A stretch of DNA of 64,000 nt, taken from contig NZ_JBANDL010000002.1 of NCBI RefSeq assembly GCF_037027445.1, forward strand, positions 1,054,001-1,118,000, given 5' to 3'. The stretch's first letter is position 1, and the number at the start of each line of letters is the position of its first letter. The stretch comes from Lysobacter firmicutimachus (lineage in GTDB: Bacteria; Pseudomonadota; Gammaproteobacteria; Xanthomonadales; Xanthomonadaceae). The notes beneath the pieces were generated by a model. It was not told where the DNA came from. It did not search any database and saw only the letters and a program-made list of their open reading frames with translations. Of the stretch, positions 46,423 to 56,032 are shown one piece after another. The translations under genes were made by a program, and so were the position numbers.

Positions 46423-46879
46423 CGTGCGGGGGTTCCTTGTGGGGGGGCTGGCCGGGCGGCCGACAGCCCTCGATTCTAGCGGAGACGGGGCTGTGGGGGC
46501 AGTGCACGCGGATCCGCTGTATCACGCGGCGAAGGGGAGGCAAATGGGGGGGGCTCGGTTGAAAGATGAACCTCGGCCAAGTAGTTCCACCGAGCAGGCT
46601 GATGGCTGAAGAGCTGAACAGGAGGTTGCGGCCTCTGTGGATAACGTGGTGGGGCAGGCTTGAGGCGGTACGGGGCGGCTTCAGTCTGGTTTTCGATGAC
46701 TGTCTTTCCCAGGACGGTTGGACTGTGGCCGTCTCGCAGCGAGGGCCGCGCAAATGCCGCGTATGTCGCTTGATCGTTGCGTGTTGTCGCGTCGCAGGAT
46801 GTGCGCACCGGATGGCCTAATCTTCATAAGACGCTCTATAAGGCGCTCTGCTCGCAACCGAATGTTAAGGAGGATGGCT
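46423..46879. other. Divergent intergenic region between etfB and the tailspike-like gene
   Basis: The 457 bases contain a TATAAG at 46837-46842, about 37 bases before the start at 46880, as a possible -10 box for the + strand gene. A perfect but single DnaA-box 9-mer (TGTGGATAA, 46636-46644) is also present. No convincing ORF or RNA gene is seen. Confidence 0.5.
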
Positions 46880-48454
46880 ATGATCAATATTTCCGATAGG
46901 GACAGTGTCATTGCTTCTGCTGATGGTACTGCTGAGGACAAATCAACAGAGCCTCAAGCTGCAGTCGGGAGTTTAATGTCGCCCGAGAGCTCTGCCGAGA
47001 TAGGGTTTATTGGCGGCGCGAGTGCAGGTGCCGGGACTGTACAGGCCGAACTGCGAGAACGCGCGAGCATTGCGGACTTCGGTGCGGTCGGCGATGGCTT
47101 GGCAGACGACACGGCCGCAGTGACGTCGACGATCGCGTTCGCGCTCGACAATAATGTGCGTTATCTATTTGTTCCGTCAGGCGTTTATCGCTTGACAGCG
47201 CCGATAGTTATCGGTGGAAGCCTGTGGCTTGACGGCGATGGCGTAGAACCTTACGAAGGATTCAGTCCCGGTCCGGGGCCCAACCAGCGAGGCGGAGGCT
47301 CTTGGTTCTTTCTCGATCATGCCGGCAAAGGCTTCATCCTTCAGCGTCCATCGGTTGGCAATAGTGCGAGCGGCATCTCGATATCGTGGCTGGGGACCTT
47401 CCGCGCTCATACGGTCGGCGCACCGGGGACTACGTTCGTTCCCACGGTATACGACTACGATTTCACGGTTGATGACGCGGATGCGCTTTTCGACAACGTT
47501 ACGTTGCTAAATGCCTACAATGGCATCCAGGTGCTCAACGGCAATGCCGGCCGCTTGACCACGAGCAACTTACGTGGACAGCCGCTCAATATTGGCATTT
47601 TTATAGACCAAGCCTACGACGTTGTAAGAATAACGGATACGCATTTCTGGCCTTTCTGGTCCCAGTCCGAAGATGTGGCAAAATATCAGCTCAATCACTC
47701 TCGTGCGATCGTTTCCGCGCGCAACGACAATCCTTTGATCGTCAATTTGTTCTGTATCTTCTACAAGATCGGATTGCATGTCGTAGGCAACGGTTTCGGC
47801 ACCACTAATAAGTTGAAGCTGGTGAATGCGGACTTTGATCGCGGTCAGTATGGTATTTATGTGGAGCCATCCGCGGTCGGGCATACCGGCATGTATACCA
47901 ACGTAACCGCACAGGGTGAGGTCGGATCGCTCGCGACCTTTGCGAGCAACAACTCTGGTGTTTCGGTCAACGCGATTAATTGCGTCATGAATTTTTCCGG
48001 GCTGGATTTGGCGGAGCATCGGGGCCCAAGTCTTGACGCGAACGCCGCCGGTATCGAGTTGAACGTGGCCCAGCTTCAAGCTGGAAACTGGAATGGTTCG
48101 GGGCTCGGATTCGGCTGTGTCCAGGCGGCCTCGGGCGCCGTGGTGGAAATTAGCGACCGGCCGAAATTTTTCGGTGGCGGAGGAGCGGCGGTATTTTCCG
48201 GAAACGGAGAAATCTCCGCGCCGTTGCGCGCAGGTACATCGAGTGCAAACACGGACGCGAATGGCGACGTCGTAATTACGCATAATTGCCCAATCACCCC
48301 GCGTAAAATCTTCGTGACGCCATCCAATTCCGTCGGGCTGATTTGCACGGTTCGCGCCCGTGGTCCGACGACCTTTATCGTGCGGCTATTCGATTCTGCC
48401 GGGAACGCGTGGGCCTCGGGAGACGCAAAATTCGACTGGAAAGCCGAATACTGA
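46880..48454 (+). CDS. Pectate-lyase-like beta-helix protein resembling a phage tailspike
   Basis: This 524-residue protein has no signal peptide. A short variable head (about 1-65) is followed by RASIADFGAVGDGLADDTAA (about 66-85), the entry motif of the Pectate_lyase_3/GH28-type right-handed beta-helix. Irregular beta repeats follow, then a C-terminal domain with SSANTDANGDVVITHNCPIT and TTFIVRLFDSAGNAW that resembles trimerising ends of phage tail fibres and spikes. AAGGAGG (46867-46873) is six bases before ATG 46880, so this start is chosen over ATG 46874. The gene is more A+T-rich than its neighbours and has no other phage genes near it. A depolymerase or O-polysaccharide-binding role is possible. 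Confidence 0.75.
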   Translation: MINISDRDSVIASADGTAEDKSTEPQAAVGSLMSPESSAEIGFIGGASAGAGTVQAELRERASIADFGAVGDGLADDTAAVTSTIAFALDNNVRYLFVPSGVYRLTAPIVIGGSLWLDGDGVEPYEGFSPGPGPNQRGGGSWFFLDHAGKGFILQRPSVGNSASGISISWLGTFRAHTVGAPGTTFVPTVYDYDFTVDDADALFDNVTLLNAYNGIQVLNGNAGRLTTSNLRGQPLNIGIFIDQAYDVVRITDTHFWPFWSQSEDVAKYQLNHSRAIVSARNDNPLIVNLFCIFYKIGLHVVGNGFGTTNKLKLVNADFDRGQYGIYVEPSAVGHTGMYTNVTAQGEVGSLATFASNNSGVSVNAINCVMNFSGLDLAEHRGPSLDANAAGIELNVAQLQAGNWNGSGLGFGCVQAASGAVVEISDRPKFFGGGGAAVFSGNGEISAPLRAGTSSANTDANGDVVITHNCPITPRKIFVTPSNSVGLICTVRARGPTTFIVRLFDSAGNAWASGDAKFDWKAEY

Positions 48455-48465
48455 GGTACGGTGAT

Positions 48466-49275
48466 TCAGCATCCCCGGTTGGATTGGACTGTGAGAATCT
48501 GCGCCCCGGTCCAGGTCTGACCGGGCTGCAACCTCACCGGCTGCAGCACCTGTGCGGCCTCGACGCAGACGAAGCGGCGGTACCCGTCGGGTTCCAAGTC
48601 GGACAGGCCTGCGGCCAGTTCGGCGCCGGGATTCCACACCACGGTGTCGGCGAAGCCCTCGGCTTCGAAGCGCAGCATATGCTCGCCGTCGGTGACGCGC
48701 AGCAGGCGACGGGTGTCGGCGTAGATGCGGTCGACCTCGCCGCCGAAGCGCACCGGTGCGCCGCTGGGCGGGCAGGGCGCGCCGCCGCGCGCGGAGTCGA
48801 TGTAAGGCCGGTCTTCCAGGCCGTGAACCTGGGTCTCGGCGATGTCGCCGACAGCCAGGTAGGTATGCAAGGCGGCGCTGAACTCGAACGGGTCGGCATC
48901 GGCGTTGTGCACGGTCAGGGTGATGCGCAGGCGGTCCTCGCCGGGTTCGACGTCGAGCTCCGCCCCGAAGCGGTAGGGCCAGTGGCGGCGGGTTTCCTCG
49001 CGATCGCGCAGGCGAAAGCGTAGACGTTCGGGGTCGGGCTCGGTTTCCCAGGTGAGGGTGCGCGCGAAGCCGTGCCGCGGCCCGGGGCCGCGCGCGGCGA
49101 ACTGCGGAAAGATCACCGGCACGCCGCCGCGGATCGCCGCGCCAGAAACGTCCGCCCGCGGGCTCAAATACAGGCGTTCGCGGCCGCGGCAATGCCAGGA
49201 CAGCGCCTGGGCGCCGAACGCGGTGGCTTCGACTCGGCTGTCGCCCGGGCCGCTCATTAATAATGTGTTGTGCAT
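48466..49275 (-). CDS. D-hexose-6-phosphate mutarotase (YeaD family)
   Basis: This 269-residue aldose-1-epimerase-like protein of the YeaD group has IRGGVPVIFPQFAARGPGPRHGFAR with the catalytic-site His, HTYLAVGDIAETQVHGLED, and WNPGAELAAGLSDLEPDGYRRFVCVE with the catalytic Glu. It interconverts hexose-6-phosphate anomers. It is convergent with the tailspike-like gene, 11 bases away, and divergent from xanB, a hexose-phosphate enzyme. Confidence 0.9.
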   Translation of the reverse strand: MHNTLLMSGPGDSRVEATAFGAQALSWHCRGRERLYLSPRADVSGAAIRGGVPVIFPQFAARGPGPRHGFARTLTWETEPDPERLRFRLRDREETRRHWPYRFGAELDVEPGEDRLRITLTVHNADADPFEFSAALHTYLAVGDIAETQVHGLEDRPYIDSARGGAPCPPSGAPVRFGGEVDRIYADTRRLLRVTDGEHMLRFEAEGFADTVVWNPGAELAAGLSDLEPDGYRRFVCVEAAQVLQPVRLQPGQTWTGAQILTVQSNRGC

Positions 49276-49409
49276 GTGCGCTAGCGTGGACGCCCCAGTC
49301 AGGCGCCCATTTTAGCCTCGACCCGCCGCCAGTCAGGCGCCGTGAAGCCGGTCGTGACGAGGTTCGGCTATCCTTGGCGGCCCTTTCCGTTCCGAAATCT
49401 GGAGCCAGG

Positions 49410-50822
49410 ATGCTTCATCCCGTCGTTCTCAGCGGTGGCAGCGGTTCGCGGCTTTGGCCGCTTTCGCGCCAGAACCAGCCCAAGCAATTTCTGACGTTGA
49501 TCGGCGATCACTCGCTGTTCCAGGAAACCATCCTGCGCGCGAGCGCGCTGCCGGATGCCGGGGCGCCGGTGACGGTGTGCGCCGAAGACCATCGATTCAT
49601 GGTTGGCGAGCAATTGCAGGAAATCGATGTCGCCAACGGCGCGATCATTCTTGAGCCGATCGCGCGCAACACCGCGCCGGCGATCGCCCTGGCGGCCCTG
49701 CACTTGGTCGCACAGGAGCCCGATGCGACCATGCTGGTGCTGCCGGCCGATCACCTGATCGAAGACGTGCAAGCGTTCCGCGAGGCGGTCGCGCGAGCCT
49801 CGACCCTGGCCGCGCAGGACTGGCTGGTGACGTTCGGCATCGAACCGGATTACCCGGAAACCGGCTATGGCTACATCGCTCGCGGCGATGCCCTCGACGG
49901 CGCCGGCTACCGGGTGGCGCGCTTCGTCGAGAAGCCCGACCTGGCGACCGCCGAGCGCTACCTTGCCGAAGGCACCTACGCCTGGAACTCAGGCATGTTC
50001 CTGTTCAAGGCGCAGCGCTATCTGGACGAGCTGACGCGCCTGGCGCCGGCCATCGTCGAAGCCGCGCGCGCGGCCTATTCGCAAGCGCAGACCGACCTGG
50101 ATTTCATCCGCCTCGGCAAGGACGCGTTCGCCGCCAGTCCCAACGATTCGATCGATTACGCGTTGATGGAGAAAACCGAGCACGCCGCGGTGGTGCCGGT
50201 CAGCTGCGGCTGGAGCGATATCGGTTCGTGGTCGTCGCTGTGGTCGGTCGCACAGCGCGACGACGACGGCAACCGCTACGAGGGCGACGTGATTTCGGTG
50301 GACACCCGCGACAGCCTGGTGCGCGCTTCGGACCGGCGCATGATCGCGACCATCGGCGTCGAGGATCTGGTGATCGTCGATACGCCGGACGCTACCCTGG
50401 TCGCCCGCAAGGACCGGGTCCAGGACGTCAAGACCATCGTCGACAAGCTCAAGCAGGCCGGGCGCCAGGAGCATCTGTTCCACCGCAAGGTATACCGCCC
50501 CTGGGGCAACTACGATTCGATCGACATGGGCGACCGTTTCCAGGTCAAGCGCATCGTGGTCAAGCCGGGCGCGGCCTTGAGCCTGCAGAAGCACCACAAG
50601 CGCGCCGAGCATTGGATCGTGGTATCCGGCGTGGCCGAGGTGACCTGCGACGACAAGGTGTTCGAGCTGCGCGAAAACCAGAGCACCTATATTCCGCTGG
50701 GCAGCGTGCATCGCCTGCGCAATCGCGGCACCCAGCCGGTCGAGCTGATCGAGGTGCAGTCGGGCAGCTATCTGGGCGAGGACGATATCGTCCGTCTGGA
50801 AGACGTCTACGGCCGTTCCTGA
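49410..50822 (+). CDS. xanB: Bifunctional mannose-1-phosphate guanylyltransferase/mannose-6-phosphate isomerase (XanB)
   Basis: This 470-residue type II PMI-GMP enzyme makes mannose-6-P from fructose-6-P and GDP-mannose from mannose-1-P. The N-terminal nucleotidyl-transfer part has VLSGGSGSRLWPLSR and RFVEKP; the C-terminal cupin isomerase has KPGAALSLQKHHKRAEHWIVVSG. In xanthomonads, XanB feeds both xanthan and O-antigen. Here it supplies GDP-mannose to gmd and rmd. Start ATG 49410 follows GGAG (49401-49404). manB/xanA, needed for the Man-6-P to Man-1-P step, is not in the window. Confidence 0.95.
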   Translation: MLHPVVLSGGSGSRLWPLSRQNQPKQFLTLIGDHSLFQETILRASALPDAGAPVTVCAEDHRFMVGEQLQEIDVANGAIILEPIARNTAPAIALAALHLVAQEPDATMLVLPADHLIEDVQAFREAVARASTLAAQDWLVTFGIEPDYPETGYGYIARGDALDGAGYRVARFVEKPDLATAERYLAEGTYAWNSGMFLFKAQRYLDELTRLAPAIVEAARAAYSQAQTDLDFIRLGKDAFAASPNDSIDYALMEKTEHAAVVPVSCGWSDIGSWSSLWSVAQRDDDGNRYEGDVISVDTRDSLVRASDRRMIATIGVEDLVIVDTPDATLVARKDRVQDVKTIVDKLKQAGRQEHLFHRKVYRPWGNYDSIDMGDRFQVKRIVVKPGAALSLQKHHKRAEHWIVVSGVAEVTCDDKVFELRENQSTYIPLGSVHRLRNRGTQPVELIEVQSGSYLGEDDIVRLEDVYGRS

Positions 50823-50843
50823 CCGGCGCGGCGAGTTTCGACG

Positions 50844-50867
50844 GAAGACCGGCTTCGGCTGGTCTTC
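50844..50867 (+). terminator. Terminator after xanB
   Basis: GAAGACCGGC and GCTGGTCTTC form a 10-pair stem with one G-T wobble and a TTCG loop, followed by TCGTTTGC. Confidence 0.6.
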
Positions 50868-50910
50868 TCGTTTGCGGGCTCCAAACGGCCGGGCGATACG
50901 CGCCCGCGGC

Positions 50911-51822
50911 TCAGGATGCAGCGCTGGTCTGCAGCAACTCCGCCAGCGCTTCGGCGAAGCGCGCCGCGCTGCCGGGGGCGTGTTCGAAAAACAGCGAGGG
51001 CTCGCACAGTTCGAGTTCGAGCAATTGCGGGCGGCCGTCTCCGTCGCGGATCAGGTCGACGCGCGCGTACAGCAGCGGGTCTTCCAGATCGAGTCGGGCG
51101 CCGGCGGCGCTGAGCGCGTGCAGGGCCGCGGTGAGTTCGTCCTCGCCGGGTTCGCGCGCGGCGATGCGCTCGGTCGCGCGCAGGTTCAAGGCCTCGTCGC
51201 GATGCAGCATCGCGCCCTTGCGGATCGCGTGGCTGAAGACGCCGTTGACGTGGATCAGCGCGGTCTCGCCGTCGCGGTCCACCGAGGCCAGATACGGCTG
51301 CAGCAGCACGCTGCGGCCGTCGTCGAGCAGGCGCGCGACGTGGTTGGCGGCGGCGAATTCCTGCGAACGGGCGTAGCGCTGGGTGTCGCGCGAGCCGGCG
51401 CTGACCGCGGGCTTGACCACGAACTCCTCGCACTCGGCATGCGCGGCGAGAAACTCCTGCAGCGCCGGCAGCGGATCGGCATCGGGTTCGACGAAGGCGC
51501 TGGGCACGACCGGCACGCCGCGTGCGGCGAGATCGGCGAGATAGTGCTTGTCGCTGTTCCAGCGCACCACCGCCAACGGGTTCAGCAGCCGGGTGGCGGC
51601 GTCGACGCGCGCGCACCAGTCGAGGAACTCGTCCAGGCGCTGGGTGTAGTCCCAGGGCGAACGCAGCAATACGGCGTCGTATCGGCCCCAGGCCACGCTG
51701 GGATCGTCCCAGGCGCGGATGTCGGCGGCCAGGCCGAGGTCGGCGCAGGCTTGCCGCAGCGGCAGCAGGTCCTGGTCTTGTCCGAGGGCGGCGATGGCGG
51801 TGACCAGGGCGATTCGGCTCAT
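50911..51822 (-). CDS. ATP-grasp domain protein (RimK/glutathione-synthetase-like)
   Basis: This 303-residue ATP-grasp enzyme has a preATP-grasp domain (1-90, with LLRSPWDYTQRLDEFLDW), a nucleotide-binding Lys in FVVKPAVSAGSRDTQRY, LLQPYLASVDRDGETALIHVNG, and the metal-binding end RPQLLELELCEPSLFFEH. Such proteins ligate a carboxylate to an amine. The family is common in actinomycetes and xanthomonads but its substrate is unknown. It is convergent with xanB and divergent from scoA. Confidence 0.82.
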   Translation of the reverse strand: MSRIALVTAIAALGQDQDLLPLRQACADLGLAADIRAWDDPSVAWGRYDAVLLRSPWDYTQRLDEFLDWCARVDAATRLLNPLAVVRWNSDKHYLADLAARGVPVVPSAFVEPDADPLPALQEFLAAHAECEEFVVKPAVSAGSRDTQRYARSQEFAAANHVARLLDDGRSVLLQPYLASVDRDGETALIHVNGVFSHAIRKGAMLHRDEALNLRATERIAAREPGEDELTAALHALSAAGARLDLEDPLLYARVDLIRDGDGRPQLLELELCEPSLFFEHAPGSAARFAEALAELLQTSAAS

Positions 51823-51954
51823 GGCGCAAGTCTAGCGTCGCTGCGGCGAAAGGGCGGGGGCGGCAACGGCATTGTCGCGGCATTGCCCGAAAGTCCGCTA
51901 CGTCCGCCGCCTGCGGCAGGCTAAACTTCGCATATCCCGCAAAGGAGTTGTCCC

Positions 51955-52695
51955 ATGGCCCAGGCCTCATCCGCGACGCCCGCCCGCGGCGGCGCGAACA
52001 ACAAGCTGTACCCCGACGCGCAGACCGCCCTGCAGGGCGTGGTCGGCGACGGGCAGACCCTGGCCGTCGGCGGCTTCGGCCTGTGCGGCATTCCCGAGGC
52101 GCTGATCGGCGCGCTGCGCGACAGCGGCGCCAAGGGCCTGACCGCGATCTCCAACAACGCCGGCGTCGACGGTTTCGGCCTTGGCCTGCTGCTGGAAACG
52201 CGCCAGATCAAGAAGATGATTTCGTCCTACGTCGGCGAGAACAAGGAATTCGAACGCCAGTTCCTGTCCGGCGAACTCGAACTCGAGTTCAATCCGCAAG
52301 GCACCCTGGCCGAGCGCCTGCGCGCCGGCGGCGCAGGCATTCCGGCGTTCTTCACCCGTACCGGTTACGGCACGGTGGTGGCCGAAGGCAAGGAGACGCG
52401 CGAGTTCGACGGCCACCACTACGTGATGGAAACCGCGCTCAAGGCCGACGTGTCGCTGGTCAAGGCGTGGAAGGCCGACAAGGCCGGCAACCTGGTGTTC
52501 CGCAAGACCGCGCGCAATTTCAATCCGGCCTGCGCGATGGCCGGCAAGGTCTGCATCGCCGAAGTCGAGGAACTGGTCGAGATCGGCCAGATCGATCCCG
52601 ACCAGGTGCATCTGCCGGGCATCTACGTCGACCGCATCGTGGTCAACGCCACGCCCGAAAAGCGCATCGAACAGCGTACGGTCCGCGCCGGTTGA
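51955..52695 (+). CDS. scoA: 3-oxoacid CoA-transferase subunit A
   Basis: This 246-residue subunit of succinyl-CoA:3-ketoacid CoA-transferase has [14 protein letters not shown] and the GEF-type FFTRTGYGT region. It activates acetoacetate, and acetoacetate is the product of the tyrosine pathway genes at 21-23 kb. AAAGGAG precedes ATG 51955. The B subunit is 103 bases downstream. Xanthomonas homologues are called lpsI/lpsJ from proximity to LPS genes. Confidence 0.94.
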   Translation: MAQASSATPARGGANNKLYPDAQTALQGVVGDGQTLAVGGFGLCGIPEALIGALRDSGAKGLTAISNNAGVDGFGLGLLLETRQIKKMISSYVGENKEFERQFLSGELELEFNPQGTLAERLRAGGAGIPAFFTRTGYGTVVAEGKETREFDGHHYVMETALKADVSLVKAWKADKAGNLVFRKTARNFNPACAMAGKVCIAEVEELVEIGQIDPDQVHLPGIYVDRIVVNATPEKRIEQRTVRAG

Positions 52696-52798
52696 CGCTG
52701 CGCGTGCCGCGCCGCCCGGCTCCGAACGGCCTTACGGCGCAGCTCGGATTGTCCCCGTCGCAGCTTATCTCCGACCTCTCATACAGGTAGATCTATCC

Positions 52799-53431
<633 letters not shown>

Positions 53432-53461
53432 ACGTCCCTGGTCTGCGCCGCCTAGGAAAAC

Positions 53462-53496
53462 GCAAACGGCGCGATCGATCCGATCGCGCCGTTTGC
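53462..53496. terminator. Strong bidirectional terminator between scoB and ETF-QO
   Basis: GCAAACGGCGCGATCG and CGATCGCGCCGTTTGC form a perfect 16-base stem with an ATC loop. It lies between convergent genes. Confidence 0.8.
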
Positions 53497-53547
53497 GCAT
53501 CTCCGGACCGGCGGCCGACGCAGACGCGCGCCACCGCCGCCGTTGTC

Positions 53548-55200
53548 TCACAGGTTCTGGTAGTTCGGCCCGGACCCGCCTTCCGGGGTGACCCAGTTGA
53601 TGATCTCGTACGGGTCCTTGATGTCGCAGGTCTTGCAGTGCACGCAGTTGGCGGCGTTGATCTGCAGGCGCTTGGCGCCGGCCTCTTCGACGATCTCGTA
53701 CACGCCGGCCGGGCAGAAGCGGGTGCAGGGGTTGCCGTATTCCTCGGCGCAGCGGGTCACGCAGACGTTGGTGTCGGCGACCTTGAGGTGCACCGGCTGG
53801 TCTTCGTCGTGCTCGGTCGCGGCGAAATACACCGCGGCCAGGCGGTCGCGCGGGGCCAGGCTGCGCTCCAGGTAATCGCGCTTGGGCTTTTCGGCCTCGC
53901 CGAGTTTCTGCAGCGAGGACCAGTCCGGCTTGTTCTTCAGCGTCCACGGCGAGGCGCCGCCGGTCAGGGTTTCCCAGGCCGCGTTGAGCATGCCGAACCA
54001 CAGGCCGCGCTTGAAGCCCGGCTTGACGTTCCGCACTTTCTTCAGCTCGCTCATGATCTCCGAGCCGCGCAGCTTGGCGTCGAAGCCCTGCGGCGACAGC
54101 TGCGAGCCGGCCAGGTGGTCGGCGGCGAGCATGCCGCTGCGGATCGCCTGGTGGGTGCCCTTGATCTTGGGCACGTTGAGCAGGCCGGCGGTGTCGCCGA
54201 TCAGCAGCGCGCCGGGCATTTCCAGCTTGGGCAGCGACTGGAAGCCGCCGGTGACGATGGCGCGCGCGCCGGCCGAGACGATGTTGCCGCCGTCCAGCAG
54301 CGGCTTGACCATCGGGTGGTTCTTCCACTGCTGGAACGCTTCCCAGGGCTTGTAGTCGGGATCGCGGTAATCCAGGCCGCTGACGTAGCCCAGCGCGATC
54401 CGGCCCTTGTCCAGGTGGTACAGGAAGCTGCCGCCGTAGGTGTGGCTGTCGGCCGGCCAGCCGAAGCTGTGCACGATCTTGCCCGGGGTCGTCCGGTCTT
54501 CGGGCACCTGCCACAGCTCCTTGATGCCGATCGAATAGCCCTGCGGGTCGCTGTCGGCGTCGAGCTTGAAGCGCTTGATCAGGCGCTTGGTCAGATGGCC
54601 GCGCGCGCCCTCGGCGAACACGGTGACCTTGGCGCGGATGTCGATGCCGGCGGTGAAGCCGGGCTTGTGGCTGCCGTCCTTGGCGATGCCCATGTCGCCG
54701 ATGCGCACGCCGGCGACGCGGCCGTCGGCGTCGTGCAGGGTTTCGGCGGCGGCGAAGCCCGGGTAGATCTCGACCCCCAGCGCCTCGGCCTGCGGCGCCA
54801 GCCAGGCGCACATCGCGCCCAGGCTGACGATGACGTTGCCGTGGTTGTTCATGCCCGGCGGCACCGGCAGCTTGCGTCCGCCGGTCTTGCTGAGCAGCCA
54901 GAACTCGTCCTCGGTCGCCGGCACGCAGATCGGCGGCGGGTTGTCGCGCCAGCCCGGCAGCAACGCATCCAGCGGACCGGTCTCGATGACCGCGCCGGAC
55001 AGGATGTGCGCGCCGATGGTGCTCGACTTCTCGATCACGCAGACCGAGATCTCGGGATTGAGCTGCTTGAGCCGGATGGCGAAGGACAGGCCGGCGGGAC
55101 CGGCGCCGACGGTGACGACGTCGTATTCCATGACGTCGCGTTCGATTTCGATGGCTGGCGTGTCGGACGGCTGGACCGTGTCGATCGGCTGTTCGCTCAT
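53548..55200 (-). CDS. Electron transfer flavoprotein-ubiquinone oxidoreductase
   Basis: This 550-residue membrane-associated flavoprotein passes electrons from EtfAB to ubiquinone. The N-terminal FAD motif VVTVGAGPAGLSFAIRL (about 28-44), the ubiquinone-site region GYSIGIKELWQVPEDRTTPGK, and the C-terminal 4Fe-4S ligands CTRFCPAGVYE and NCVHCKTCDIKDP are complete. The length fits bacterial members. It works with etfAB at 44735-46422, possibly in fatty-acid and amino-acid oxidation, which also suits the neighbouring scoAB. Confidence 0.96.
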   Translation of the reverse strand: MSEQPIDTVQPSDTPAIEIERDVMEYDVVTVGAGPAGLSFAIRLKQLNPEISVCVIEKSSTIGAHILSGAVIETGPLDALLPGWRDNPPPICVPATEDEFWLLSKTGGRKLPVPPGMNNHGNVIVSLGAMCAWLAPQAEALGVEIYPGFAAAETLHDADGRVAGVRIGDMGIAKDGSHKPGFTAGIDIRAKVTVFAEGARGHLTKRLIKRFKLDADSDPQGYSIGIKELWQVPEDRTTPGKIVHSFGWPADSHTYGGSFLYHLDKGRIALGYVSGLDYRDPDYKPWEAFQQWKNHPMVKPLLDGGNIVSAGARAIVTGGFQSLPKLEMPGALLIGDTAGLLNVPKIKGTHQAIRSGMLAADHLAGSQLSPQGFDAKLRGSEIMSELKKVRNVKPGFKRGLWFGMLNAAWETLTGGASPWTLKNKPDWSSLQKLGEAEKPKRDYLERSLAPRDRLAAVYFAATEHDEDQPVHLKVADTNVCVTRCAEEYGNPCTRFCPAGVYEIVEEAGAKRLQINAANCVHCKTCDIKDPYEIINWVTPEGGSGPNYQNL

Positions 55201-55432
55201 GCTGGCGGGACTCTGGCGTGCAATGCGACATTGTCGCGGGTTTGCGCCGGCAGCGCCAAGCCGGGGCCGTGCCGGCCCTGCGGCGGGCGTCGCGTTTAAA
55301 ACGCGTTGAGCGCCGTTTCACGCTCGTTCCCGGACGTTGGCTCCGGCCGGCGTATGGAGGCCGCGTCGGCGGCGGGTGGGCGGGAGCCGGATCCGGAACG
55401 CGGTGCGCGCCGGCCGCGTGCTAGCGTGCGGC

Positions 55433-56023
55433 ATGCCCTTGCAACGACTGCCGCTGGAAGACGCCGAACTGGCCTTCGACCCGCATTGGCTGGCGCGCGA
55501 AGACGCCGACGCGCTGTTCGCGGCGCTTCGCCAGGGCATCGACTGGGAAGTGCACCGCATCCGCCTGTTCGGACGCGAACACGATTCGCCGCGCCTGAGC
55601 AGTTGGATCGGCGACGCCGAGGCGCGCTACCGCTATTCGGGCGCGCTGTTCGAGCCGCGGCCGTGGCCGGCGGCGTTGTTGCCGGTGCGCGCCCGTTTGA
55701 GCGCCGAACTCGGCGCGAGGTTCAACAGCGTGCTGGCCAACCGCTACCGCGACGGCCGCGACGCGATGGGCTGGCACAGTGACGACGAACCCGAGCTGGG
55801 GCCCGCGCCGACCATCGCTTCGCTGAGCCTGGGCGCGCCGCGTCGGTTCGCGCTCAAGCACCGCCGCCGCGACGGCCTCAAGGCCGCGCTGGAACTCGGC
55901 CACGGCAGCCTACTGGTGATGGCCGGGCCGACCCAGGCCAATTACCGCCACGCCTTGCCGCGCACGGCGCGGCCGGTCGGCGAACGGATCAACCTGACCT
56001 TCCGCGCGATCCGGCCGCGCTAG
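55433..56023 (+). CDS. AlkB-like 2-oxoglutarate/Fe(II) dioxygenase
   Basis: This 196-residue dioxygenase presumably repairs alkylated DNA or RNA bases by oxidative demethylation. The iron ligands His115 and Asp117 (GWHSDDEPEL) and His173 (YRHALPRT), and the 2-oxoglutarate residues in RINLTFR (Arg185 and Arg191), are intact. It resembles the ALKBH2/3-like bacterial group rather than E. coli AlkB. ATG 55433 is chosen because the N-terminal fold starts there. It ends nine bases before the convergent GH16 gene. Confidence 0.92.
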   Translation: MPLQRLPLEDAELAFDPHWLAREDADALFAALRQGIDWEVHRIRLFGREHDSPRLSSWIGDAEARYRYSGALFEPRPWPAALLPVRARLSAELGARFNSVLANRYRDGRDAMGWHSDDEPELGPAPTIASLSLGAPRRFALKHRRRDGLKAALELGHGSLLVMAGPTQANYRHALPRTARPVGERINLTFRAIRPR

Positions 56024-56032
56024 CCACGCGGC

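Noticed and set aside
46636..46644. Perfect DnaA-box 9-mer TGTGGATAA
   Set aside because: Only one copy, with no A+T-rich unwinding region or neighbouring origin genes; not evidence of an origin.
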